Source: Tribonema minus (Eukaryota > Sar > Xanthophyceae > Tribonematales > Tribonemataceae). From it: 64,000 nucleotides of DNA. Positions within the stretch are counted from its first letter, which is position 1. Each line of letters starts with the position of its first letter. The DNA is taken from contig JAFCMP010000016.1 of the NCBI GenBank assembly GCA_017506865.1, positions 372,001 to 436,000 of the forward strand, read 5' to 3'. This document shows positions 17,704 to 30,700 of the stretch, one piece after another. The notes below the pieces were generated by a model, which searched no databases, was not told the origin of the DNA, and worked only from the letters and a program-made list of their open reading frames with translations. A program made the position numbers and the translations under genes.

Positions 17704-20700
17704 ATTTACAGTGCGTGCACTGTACCTGTGTTACCGTAGATCACAACAATTCATCACGCTTTTCTGCAAGTGCCTGCATACATACGTGCATGTGAGCATG
17801 TGCATGTGTGTATGTGTGTGGTTGTGTGTGTGCATGTGCATGTGTGTGTGTGTGTGTGTACTAATTACAATGCGTGCACTGTACCTGTGTTGGTAGTGTA
17901 TATGTACATGTGTGTGTGCGCGCGCGTGTGTGCGCATGATGCTAGTTGCAATGCATGCACTTCACCTGTGTTGGTAGATCGTTGCGCTCATGGTCATGCC
18001 ATTGGCCATGGCTGCTGCCAGTGGCTGTGCTCGCCGCTTCTCAGCAGCAGCTTCACTCTCCTGCACGAGCACATGGTTGCAGTGAAGAGTTGTGCTTGTG
18101 GTTAGAAGTTGACAATGCCAGCATTTAGGCAAGGGTCAGGGGCTGCTTGATTGCAGCAGGAATTACACTTCCGACAACAGCTCGTGACAACGTCAGTACT
18201 AGGGGCTGGCTTTGCTCGCCGCTTCTCGGCAGCAGCTTCACTCTCCTGCACGAGCACATGGTGGCAGTGAAGGGTTATGGTTGTGGTGAAAGATTACACT
18301 CCTGCTCACAGCTCTTGACACCGTCTGCGCTAAATTTGGGGCTAGGGTTTGATGGTTCACCTTCGGATTAGGGTTAGGGTCAGGGCCTGCCAGTGGCTGT
18401 GCTTCTCAGCAGCCGCCATCCTCCTACAACAAACACGTGATTATAGCGAGGAGTTGAAATTGCGGTAAAAGATCAAACTCCTGCTTACAGTTCTTGACAA
18501 CATCAGTATGTAACATTGCACTTATGATAACAGCTCACGCGAACGTCAGTGCTAGGGTTAGGGTTAAGAGCTGGTTAGAATTACACTAGGGTCAGGCAGG
18601 CCTCGCTCTGCTGCACAAGCATGCGGCGCCAGTCAAGGTTCACTCCCTGACATAGCTCACACCGACGTCAAGATGAATGGTATACCATCCCCAGACCTGG
18701 ACATTCATGCGCATGGCGACAGCCCTGACCCTAATCCTAACCTTACAACCAATCATAACCCTCAGTGATGAGCCGGAATTGCTGCTTCTTGGGGTTCCGT
18801 AAGTGTATCGGTGGACTGAACGACAAACACTTCAATAGAAGTTGAGATTTCTGGAATCAACAGTTGACGAGCAGCGGGACACTTTGTTTGTGCCCAGCTG
18901 AGTGGCCCGGCCATTGCTGTTTCTCAGCAGGCTCCTCGCCCTGCTTTGCACAGGTTGCTTACGGCTAGGGTTAAGGCAACAAATAACGAACACCTAGACC
19001 CTTGTACTACTTACTGTGTCCCTGACATGAGACTTGGAGAATGTCTGTGCGCTACAGCAGTCATTTCTACCATCATTATTCTGCTTCCAAGCATCAGACT
19101 TTCCATACGCACCAGCGTATGCATCGGTCATTGTCAATACCTCACCCAAAGCAGTGCACACATGATCATGACTACATTACGATTTCGCAGTTGTTGAAGT
19201 TCACTCACGAGGCATCGGAGGACATAAATACACTATTGACCATTGCACTTGAAGTTGACTCACCAGGGCGTCAGAGTACTCTATAATGCAGCGTATGACG
19301 TGCAAGCTATGTGAAATGCGTGTTTGAAGTTTTGCTTGAAGTTGACTCACCAGGGCATCAGAGTACTCGATGACGCAACGGATGACGTGCAGCTGCTTCT
19401 GCATGATGTGAAAATGCGCGTTTGAAGTTTCACTTGAAGTGACTCACCAGGGCGTCAGAGTACTCTATGACGCAGCGTATGACGTGCAGCTGCTTCTGCG
19501 TGGCCCTTGTGAACACCACAGGAATGAGCTCGGAGCACTCCAGAGTACCACTCATGTCGCGATCCAGGGACCTACAGAGGTGAAGTTGAAGCAAGGAGAG
19601 TTGAAGTGAGTTCGTCATGTATGAAACAGATAAGCTGGTGCCCATTCATTTTGCTGCTCGGGAATTAGCTGGGTACTAGGGCTGAAGGAATGGTGGAGGG
19701 CAACTGTTCACGAGAAACTGTTAGCGCAGCAATGACATTACGATGAAGGTCATGTCAGGAGGTTCACAGATGCACCTTCACAGGGGCCTGCTGTAGGCAG
19801 TGAGGTCAACAACGCTTTCAACAAGTGCTGCAGCCGTGACAGTCTTTCGATGCGGGAGACCTTTCCAAAAATAAATTCTGATCTTGCCATTGCGACACAC
19901 TTTTTTTTTCTGACCGCAAACCACTCACAGAACCAGGTTGCGCGCTTGCTTACGCTGCTGTTGACAACACGCCAAGCGCTGTATATACGGCTACAGGCAG
20001 CGTCAAAAGTGTGCCTGCACTTCACCAAACCACACGAACATGCTTCTTTAGTTGTAGCTGCTTGTGACCACGTCAGATCCCAAGTAGCCGACTCACGGCA
20101 ACACTTCAACATCAACCCTACCAACATCAACATGCACATGTCACCATCACGCCAGTTATAGCTTCATGTCACCACACTACACACAATATCGCTTCTATGT
20201 ACCACTCACAGGAACATGTTGCGCGCATTGAGGTCGCTGACGCTGCCGTCGTAGCGCGCCAGAAACCATATGACATCGAAACATAGACCACTCACAGGAA
20301 AATGACATTCACAGGAACGCCGGTTACAGCTAATTGTCGCCGCATAACATCAAACGATGACCACTTACAGGAACATGTTGCGTGCATTGAGGTCCGAGAC
20401 GCTGCTGTCGTAGTCATGAGAGTATGACAACGTTCGACCGCAGATCAGTGGACCTTGAACGTTTCTCCTAAAGTCTTGTAAAGCACTTGTTGTGACAAGT
20501 GTTTTGTTCTGAACACAGACCACTTACAGGAACATGTTGCGCGCGTTGAGGTCGCTGACGCTGCTGTCGTAACGCGCCAGGAACCGCTGCCACTCCCCCG
20601 CATCCAGCGAACCGCTCCTGTTCACGTCCACCGCATTGAACGCGGCCCGAAACTCCATCACACTGGATACGCTGTAGTGAGGGCCGAGCTGAGCAGGGCG

Positions 20701-21687
20701 CGCACCAAGCTTGGCCTTGGCTCCCACTTTTGCGGGCATGGCGGAGCGGGACTGCGGCCGTGCCTGCAGCACAGAGGGTATGTAGGTATAGTTAGTTGGG
20801 GGAAGGGGCCTAGGTGTGTGAGGTTCAAGCTGGTGAGAGGCAGGCGGTGTGCATCGCTTGTTACTGACACTAATAACTAATAAGTGGCAGGGTTAGGGCT
20901 TTTGCAGGCGTGCCGGAACGAGACTGCGGCTGTGCCTGCAGCATAGAGGGTACGTAGGTATGGTGGATTAGGTGGGTGGGACTGGGAGTGTGAGGGATGT
21001 GCAAGGGGTGGGCAAGAGGCAGGCAGGCTGTGTGTGCATCACTTTTTCGCTGGCGCTGACTGCTTATCAGTGGCAGGGTTAGGGTTAGCCCTGACCCCTA
21101 GTAGTAGTAAGTCAAAAGCACACAGCTACAGAGATCTGGATGGCAGGCCAGCGTAGCAAGTGAGCAGCATGCCGCATACTGCAGGAATGTTCACTTGGTC
21201 AAGAGGGGGGTGGCTAAATAGGCCTTGGCACCCGCCTTCGCGGTTGTGGAGGAGCGCAATGTGAGGGTGCGCAAGTATGGTCAACATCAGGGTATCGGTT
21301 GCTGCATCCATGCCTGTGCACAAGACAGTGTCAGGGTATGTAAGTATGGTCAACATGGGGCATGTAGGTAAGTTGCACAACTGCGGCCAAGCCTGCACGC
21401 AGCACGAGGTTTCAGTATTTACAAGTGCATGTCCGTATGGTCGAAAAACTGGGTATGTTAAGTATGATTAACATGCGATATGTAGGTATTGTCAACAGGG
21501 GAAATGTAGGTGGGATCAGGGCGATAGTGCGGAGTATGAGGGTGTGTATGTAGGCATGGTCAGCAGAGGACAAGTACCATACAGCCCAATTCACGGAGTT
21601 CTGAAGGTGCACCATTAAAACAGACACCGCGCATACATGCACAAATTCCAGTCACCTGCTTATCTGCTGTTGCAGGCCTCCCCGCTG

Positions 21688-21718
<31 letters not shown>

Positions 21719-24700
21719 TGCTGCCGCCGCCGCCGCCACTGCCGGCCCATGTGTGTCGCCGCCGCCGCCGCCGCCGCCGCCGCTATTGCGAGCACGGTGC
21801 TCTACGTGTGACCCACTCGACACCGGCGGTGACTGCATGGCCGCAGTAGAGTGGGCAGCAAGCGCCCCCCTGCTAGACGGCGAGTGGGGTGGCCCCCCCG
21901 ATTGAAGGCCCAGCTGTGGGGGCGCATGGGGGCCCGTATGGGGGGCCATATGGGGCCCATGCGGGCCGGAATGGGCCCCGGGGTGGGCCCCATGTGGGCC
22001 CGTTTTGCGGGTGGGGTATGTGCGTCGCTTGCCACCCCCCTCAGCCTCCCTGCGGGTTTCAAGGCAATGTGCAGGGGTTATATTTAGGTCCAGTGGCGCT
22101 GGTTTCTGGTGTACTTGATGTGCCGTGTTTTGGAATGCTGCTGTCATTGTTCCCCGATGTGGTGCACCGACTGCCTAAAACCCTCATCCTAACTCTAACC
22201 CTAGCCCTAACCTAACCCTATGGTGGTAGACTTGGAGACACGAAGGCGCCATACTTGACGTGGCAACTTCAACTTGACAGCTTTCAAAAGCACGCTTCAT
22301 GGCGCAGCTCCACATGGAATGGCTGTGGCTTGCCAGCAGAGCAGAGCTCTCACAATCTCCTGGGGTGGCAACTGATGCTGCTGCAGAGGCTGATAGCTGA
22401 GGTGCTGACTAGGTACATGACTAGGTCATGAACAGATATCCAGAGGTGCCATTGAAGTGCTGCCACGAACCTGCGGCATGAATTCGCGCCATGAATTCAC
22501 TTCTGTGAATGCACGCCTCCATATTGTCAACGCTACAAAACCTGCACATTCTGCAGCAGCAGCATGCAAAGTCGCCCTGCTTACACACAGGGCAACATGC
22601 ACCTCGAGAGCTAGAAGTGAGTGAGCACTGCCACTAGCTCCTCTGTACCTTCTATCAAGGCCTCCGTGGGGAGTGCCAACGCCGCACTCTCCTCGTGCAT
22701 AGGGTCAAATGTAGGGTTAGGGTTGAGCTGAGTAGTGCTATTGGCACCAGCAGTACGCCTTTATCGAGGCCTCCATGTGTGCAATGCAGCAATGTCGCGC
22801 GCTGCTGCTACCTGCTTTGAGCGCTGGCACTCTTGCCCTAATCCCAAGTGCCGAAGGGCTGCAGGAAGAGACACATGACACTTGTGCAGCAGCGGCACGC
22901 GGTGATGCCCTGCGAATACACAGGACCAGGGCTGATGATTTGTGTAGTGCGCATAGGATTAGTGCTGATAAGAGCACTGCCGCTAGCACCTCTGCAGTCC
23001 GCATGAAGGCCTTCATGTGGAACGCCAGCAATGCCACGCTGCGCCCTCCTTCTACGTAGCACTGGGGTTACATGTAGGGGTAGGGTTGAGTTCAGACTGA
23101 GCTGAGCACTGCTGCGGGCACCTGCGTATCGACGCCTCCGTGTGGAAACGCCAGCAGCGCGACGACGCGCGTCGCTCATACATAGGGTTATGTCATATAT
23201 GCAGGGTTAGGGTTTAGCTGAGCACTGTCATTGGCACCTGCGTATCGAAGCCTCCGTGTGGAACGCCAGCAGCGCCACGACGCGCGCCGCCGCGGTGCCG
23301 AGCGCTGCTGCCCTTGCTGCTGTCGCGCGCGCCTCCGCTGCGCTGGCCTTCTGCACGTCGAGATCGTCAATGTCGCCCAGCGTCTTGAAGTTGGTGTTGT
23401 TGAAGTTGGAGGCGCTTGTGCTGCGCAGGAGGCGGCTGGTGACGCCCCTCTTGAAGCTGGGCCTCGCCGCCCCTGCTCGCCAACAGTTGTCATGCGGGGG
23501 TACAGCAAGGCGGCAGGTACATGAGTGCAGCCGCAGGTCAGGGTCAGGGTCAGAATTAGTGTCAGGATCAGGGTTAGGTAGTTGACTGGCACAATCCCGC
23601 CTGAACTCTTGGGCCTCGCCACTTCTGCTCATTGATCAGTTGTGGGGGTACAGCGCGATTGATTGCGTGAGTGAAGTGTGATGTGGAGAGTGCTGGCGGC
23701 AATCAGGCTTCAGTACGTTAACTGCAGAGTAATCTGCTGATTTGGCATGCTTACTGGCCATGATGAAGGGAACGACAAACACACGAAATCTCATCTAGCC
23801 TCAGCATTTCTCACGCCAGATCTGCAGAGGCCTTATGTGAAATCACTAATGTGGGTAACTTCTTGCTCTGCTGATGTGCCCTCCTGAGTCACTCACTCCC
23901 TTGGTGGGCAAGTCGCTGCCATGCTTGAGTGTTTTGTTACAGGAAAAAACAAAATGGGCATGATGTGCTTCAAACGCACATGTCAAACGAAGGTCCCTTG
24001 TCGGCTAATCCTAACGCTCGCCCCAGCCCTAAGTGCCAGCGCTGTCTAACCCTGGCCCTAGCCCAAACACGATCTGAGCTTATTGCCGTGTGTGTTGTTT
24101 GAGCACTGCTGTCATTTGTCATTTATCATGATGATAAAGAGTAGTGCATGGTGAAGTGGCGAAGTGTTGTCATGAGATGGGTATGCGTTGACATTGTATC
24201 TTCACTGCTGGCGTTAAAGTCTACCTGTTGCGGCGGTGTGCCTATGCATGTCTGCATGCTGCCATTGTTGTCCAAAGTATCGCTTGCATACGAAGGTACT
24301 GCTGAAAATCACGCAGTTTGTACCCCGCTTTTGAAGTGTTCAGAGGTTGCCATAGTGTTCACGGCAATCCATTACATTATGAAATGGTTGGTTCACAGCA
24401 ACTATGCTCAGGGTTGAACCTAGCCTCAACCCTAATCCTAACCTTAACCCCAGCTCATTCTCAATCCTACCACTAACTCTAATAACTTAATCCCGTGGTT
24501 GCACAGCAGCATCCTTGTTCACAATCGAGTAACTGCTAGGACACTGCTGGGACACAAACAAGCTTACCTTCCGGCAGCGCCTCGTTCGCCTGAGCTCTGC
24601 TTTCATCCATCAGCAATGAGCCGTCATCACCTAACCCTGCTACTGTCACACGCCCCAACATGCTTGTTTACAATCAAGTGACTGCTAAGGACACAAGCAA

Positions 24701-27700
24701 GCACCTTCTGGCAGCGTCGTTCGTCTGAGCACTGCCGTCGTCCATCAGCGACTGAGCCCAACCCTGTGCTGAGGGTTACACCTGACCTACCTAACCTTGC
24801 TACAGTCAAACGTAGCAACATCCTTGTTCACAATCAAGCAATTGCTAGGGACACAAGCCAGCACACCTTCTGGCGGCGCCTCATTCGTGTGAGCAGTGCC
24901 GTCATCAATCAGCGACTGAGCCTGACCCTATGCTTAGGGTTACACCTAACCCTAATCCTAACCCTGCTGCAGTCACAATAAGCACCTTCTGGAGGCGACT
25001 CATTTGCCTGAGCGCTGCCATCATCAATCATCGGCTGAGCCGTCTTCACCCTATTTTTGCTTTTGCCACGCATTAACAACTTTGTTGACATATTATTTCG
25101 AGGTAGCTGCCGGGACAGAAATAGCACCTTCTGGCGGCGCCTCGTTTGGCTGAGCGCTGCCGTCGTCCATCAGCGACTGAGCCGTCTTCACCCTGCGACT
25201 TGCGCGCAGCAGCAGTGCTCCACGCTCTGCCTCCGTGAGCTGCAGGCAGCACGTCTCAGCGTCGCTGTATTCGCCCATGGGTAGGTATGGGTATGGTTGT
25301 ATGCCGTAGCTGGCCGTGCTGAAGCCCGTGAGCGATGGCGCCGTGCCTGCACGCGCGGGAGCAGAGAAGCATGGGAAGCAGTGTCACTGCTTGAAGTTTG
25401 CTTGTTCACTTCAACTCTGTTGATGCAGCAGCGCTCAACGGCGTGTCGGCAGGAGCGTCGCTTACTTGAAGCTTGTGCGAAACTCATCTACTGCATACAG
25501 CAGCTGTTGTGATGCAGCAGCGCTTGACACTGAGCAGCGGCGGGGGGGGGCGAGGAAAACTGTTTGCAGGGTATGCATGTATACTATTCTGACCAACGTC
25601 CAGCGATGAAGTCGTAGTGCCATACAAGCCATATCTCAGCGTCTGATGCAGCTTCAACTTCTAGGCCCCGACTCAAACTTTAACACTCGGTTGCAGGCGC
25701 ATTCGACATCTCCACCCTTGAACAACATGAGGCGGTTCCTGAGGCGGTTCCTGCAAGCGGGAGTGGGTTGCACTTTCATGTCTGCCGAGCACTTCTGCAA
25801 CAAAATGCTATGCAAAAATGCCCACCGCCACTCAGTTCAATTAACCAATGGTGCATGAACATTAGAAGTTTCCTAACTGTGCTGTGTTAACCTTCAACGT
25901 GCCAATATGGTGCCAAACTTCAACTCACCAATGGTGCTGATGACGGATGGCTCGACCGCTACCGCAGGGTGCCCCAGCCAGGCATCAGCAGTCGCTGTAC
26001 GCGCCTGCAGCCCTTTTGCAGCAACGCTTCGCACAGGTGAGACCTGACTTGAAGTTTGCCCACTGGCAGCAGTGCTCCTCCCCGAAGGTGAGCGCTGACT
26101 TGAAGATCGACCACCGGCAGCAGTGCTCCTCTTCGAGGGTGAGCGCTGGCTTGAAGTTTGTCCTCTGTCCTTGCCGTTGATGCTGGAGCTTGTCGCAGCA
26201 GACGCAGCCGGTGCTTTGGCAACTGAACCGAGCAATGTTGAAGTACCACCTTGAAGTTCTACAGCACTCGCCAGTCGCGGCGACAGCGCTTGTGCTGGCA
26301 CCTCAACGGTAGCATTGTCACCAGCACGGCTACGGGCAGAAGTTGAAGTTGAAGTTGAATGTGCCCCGAGCAGCGGGGCGGAGCTGGGCTGCGACCCTCC
26401 GCTGGGTGCTGCGGCTGTTTGAGAGCGCGCATGGCTCGAGGTCACAGCCTCCATCGGATGCGACAGCTGTTGCTGAGCGCTGCTGCTGCCGCTGCTGCTG
26501 CTGCCAGGGATGGTGGTGCAACCGATGGCAGGGGAAGTGAAGGGGCGTCGTGTAGCCAGCTGAGCACCACCCATCCTCACGGCGACAGTGCCATGCTGCA
26601 TCGCAGTGCCGCCCTGTCTGCTGCCACCCTCATCGCCGTTGCCGCCGCCGCTGCTGTCATTGCTGCTGCCGCCGCCGCAGCTGCTGCCGCCGCCGCTGCC
26701 GCAGCCACTGCCACCGCCATGCTCGGTGCTTGCCCGTTGCGACGTGACAGGTGACATCAGCGCAAGTGCCCCAGCACTTGTCTTCATTGTCGCCGCCGCT
26801 GCCGTTGTCACACTGGCAGCGTCGATAGCAGCGGCGGCGGCAGTGGCGGCGGCGGAACGGCAGCGCAGCAGCGCAATGTCCGCGCGGGAGCCGCCGCGGT
26901 GCACGCAGTGTCGCTGCCCGCGTGTGCTGCTGGTAATTTCGCGCGACGCGTGCATATAGATGGCCGCTACGCCGGACAGGGTGGCGGCGCCGGTGGCGGC
27001 GGCAGCGGTGCTGTGCAGGGGTGGGTGGGTAGTGGGGCGGCCCTTGCGCGGAAGGGGGGAGAGGGGGGTGGAGCGCTGCTGCTGCTCTTCATCGTTAGTA
27101 CTGAGTGGCGAGGGGAGAAGGGGAAGGGTGAGGGGAGGGGGGGGGGGCAATGGCGATAGTAAGCGCTTAGTGCTTGCATGCTCAATGCATCATTCGAAAG
27201 CGACTTAGTCAGTGGCGCATGTTGTGTTCAGCGGGTTCACGACCATTATGCACATGCTACACTACACGGCGCCGCACCTGTTGTCATGCATTGTACCTCT
27301 GCAGCACCTATCAATTGTGGCTTCGCACGCTGTCCTGACCACACGCTGTCCTAACCGGCGGCAACATTGAGCAGTGAATGCCGACCTGTTTCTGCTGCCA
27401 GAGCGTGAGGTTGAAGTTGCACAGCGCTGAATTGCCTCCACCGCCGCAACCAACTTCAACACACCGCGTGGGCAGCAGGTGCAGATGCTAACGCTGCAAC
27501 ATGTAATCAGTTCGCGCCGAGTGCTGCTGCAACAGTGTAGGCTACCTACCATCTACCCTGGCGTAAAATGTGCGAGGGTGAAGTTGTCATTGAAGTCACC
27601 GCGTCGGGTGCTGCTGCAGCGCACATCAGCTGAGGCTCAGCACGTAGTGCAGGCAGTCCACACGGATGTGCCCTCTGTCCTCATGGCATCCTTCACTGCC

Positions 27701-30700
27701 GCAACCAACTTCAGCATGTCGCGCCGGCAGCAGGCGTGGCTGCTCGCGCTTCAACATGTGCTCAGTCCGCATTTGAGCACTGCTTCAACCACAGCAAGTC
27801 GTGCGGGCGGACGCGAGTATAGCTTAGGTTGCGTCCTGCCTACCCTGGTGTAAATACTGTAAAGTGTGTGGGTCAACAATACTGCATCACTGGCATAGGT
27901 ACGGTCAGCGTCAGTGCTAGGGTCAGGGCTAGCCGCGACAGCTGGAGCCGCAAGTGTGAAGTTACACGTTCTGGTTGAAGTCACTGCGCTGAGCTGAGGG
28001 CTGCTGCAACCCACCTTAGCACGTCGCGCCGGCAGTATGCACACACGCGCTCTCTGTCGGCTGGAACTTCAAACATGAAATTAGACATTGTGGTCTTGTC
28101 GAGCACTACTGCAACGCACCTCAGCTGAGGCTCAGCACATCCCGCCGGCAGCAAGTACGCACGCGCTGTCTGTCGGCTGGAACCTCAAATGTGAAGTTGA
28201 ACATTGTCACCGCATCAAGCGCTGCTGCAACACACCTCAGCACATCGCGCCGGCAGTACGCGCGCACGCGCTCCCTGTCCAGGCACAGCCGCCTCAGTCT
28301 CTGCACCTCCTCCCAGCCAAAGCACCCCTGCCTCGTGCCCTCAGTAATGGACTGAGCGGAGAAAGGCGGGTACAGCTTGCGCCTGACAGTGCTGACGGGC
28401 ACGATGCTGCTCGTTGCTGTGGTGGCGGTGTGGGGCCGCGAGCCAGCAGGAACATTCTCAGGCACGTTCCCAGGAAAGTTCAAGAACGGTTCACAGAACA
28501 GTCCAGAGTCCGCCCACTGGACCGCAATGTGATCGGCCGTGTTGTTGCCGCCGCTGCACAAGTACGAGTGCAGCGATGGATGCACATACAGAGGGTATGG
28601 GACGGAATTAAGTGCTGTCAGCGACAGTCATGTTCAGGGGTCAGGTGAGGTTGAGAGCTACATAGGTGTTGGTGAGAACGCCCTGCGTGTAAGCCATCTG
28701 CTGGCGCACTGGGAGAAGGGGAGTTAGTGATGTAACAAATGCATGCACTGCGAGCCTCAAGCACTTTGGGTTAGGGCTAACTCTGACCCTAAGTAGTGTC
28801 GCAAGACGCACAGCGTGTGTGAGGCCGTGAAGCGGCCGTTAATGGAGCAATCATGTGCAGGCGTGTACTGATTCATTTATTGCTGACCTGATATGACAGG
28901 TAGTCTAATGATTGTAAGGAACGTCAGATGATGCGGCGCGCTCAATGTCCGTTGCACCCTCTGACAAAACGCTGTACCGGTCACAGTAGATGCATGATGT
29001 CAAGTATCATGTATGCATGTCATATTGCTAGGCACATGCCCGTTCTCAACAGCTGGCACTCACTTCCTTCGGTGTTGATGTACATGGCATGCCCAACGCT
29101 CTAGACCAGTAGTCACCTGGGTCATTGCCAATGCTACGTTCCCTGGCGAACCGGTAGCAGCAGGAGTCAGACAGCTTGCCTATCTGACCGCAAAAGATAT
29201 ACGCGAAGTAGTGCTTAAGTTCTTGAAGTATAGCACAAGTAACCTGCTTCACAGCGATTCAACTATTTCAATGTCTGGAGTGCCGCTTGAGCACATAGTT
29301 GAAGTGCACTTCTCAACCACTTGCGTGCAATGTGAATTTGCAGCCTTCTGAGAAGTGCTATAGCGCACACGTTGCTGTCCGTGCAGTTGCCACAGGCCCT
29401 TACCCCTCCCGACTCCTCCCTCTTCACAGCATACAGCCCGACAACCACTGTCCTACTTCAACCTCAAGTACATGACGCACATGTCAAAACCACCCTCCCC
29501 CCCGCCCCGTGGCGGGGAGCACACCAGACTGCTCGCGCTGTCTGCAGCCAGCAGCCTCCTTAGCAGCGCTGCCTACTTCAACTTGAAGTACAGCGCTGCC
29601 TACTTCAACTTGAAGTGAACGACTTGCATTTCGAAAGCCGCCTCCTTGAAGTACATCACTTACGTTTCAAAACCGCCCTCCCCGCTGCCCCGTGGCGGTG
29701 AGCACACCAGACTGCTCGCGCTATCCGCAGCGAGCAGTCGCCTAAGCAGCGCTGCCGTTCGTGACTCCCCCTTCACCGTCACCGGCGGCGGCAGCAGCAG
29801 CAGCGGCGCGCCGATCGTCGCCACCGGCGCTGCCGCTGCCCCCAGCCGCCCCTTCTTGATGCTGCTGCTCCTGGAGCTGCCTCCACAGCTGCTGCTGCCA
29901 ACGGAACCGGCGACGCTGCCGCCGCTGCTGCCGCCGCCGCCGCCGCCGCCGCCGCTGCGGCCGCCACGATTGACCACCAGGCTCTCGAGAATGGTGGAGC
30001 GGGGCTGAGCAATAAGGCTGTTGCGTGCGATGAGCGTGCGGCGCGCGGGGGCGGCGGCGATTTGTCTGAGCAGCGCTGCGGCGGTTGAGTGGTGCTGCGC
30101 GTGCACCACAATGCGGCTCAGGGGGAAGCGCCACTCCGGGGGGGGGTTGCCCCTGGGAATGGGGGGGGAGAGGGGGGGGGGGGGTAGAAGCAGGGGGGGA
30201 TACAGTGAGCAGCACGTCAATGGTACTGTAGGTATGAGGTTATGGCTAAAGGTTGCTTGGGGTGCAGCGTAACCGCCAGTACTACGTTAGTGCCAGTACC
30301 GCGCAGGGTGTGTCACTCAGACAAGGGGCTCATGAGACAGCACATCATCACGAGAGATATATCTGCCTTGAAGTGACGTTTGTCAACTTGTAGTCCACAC
30401 GCAGACAATATGCAGTGATCAATAAAGTTCTACAATTTGCTGTGATCAAGCAACAATGGCATATGATCAAAATTGCGATCAAAATTGCGATAACCTTATA
30501 ATTGTGGGGACTTGTGACAGACAGATGCTAACGCACCCTGACTGCCTTCACGAGCACTTCAAAGTTGAATTTTTCATAATAGCATGCTATCCTAGGCCTG
30601 CAGCTGTTAAGTTGCACTATGCAGGGTCTACAATTACCGAGCAGGGTCACTTCTGGGTCTCTCCATATTTTCCTGGCCTTTATTTCATTTCTCAATTCTC

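Noticed and set aside
17672-17935. Z-DNA or regulatory element at the GT runs
   Set aside because: Only simple microsatellites between exon-edge copies are visible; nothing supports a function.
26359-26959. Plus-strand Ala/Pro-rich frames
   Set aside because: They are shadows of the low-complexity minus-strand exon 21, whose acceptor and donor fit the phase chain.
29064-29133. Extra giant-gene exon encoding IGNDPGDYWSRALGMPCT
   Set aside because: Splice sites exist, but including it would shift the phase into exon 20, whereas exon 19 joins exon 20 directly in phase.
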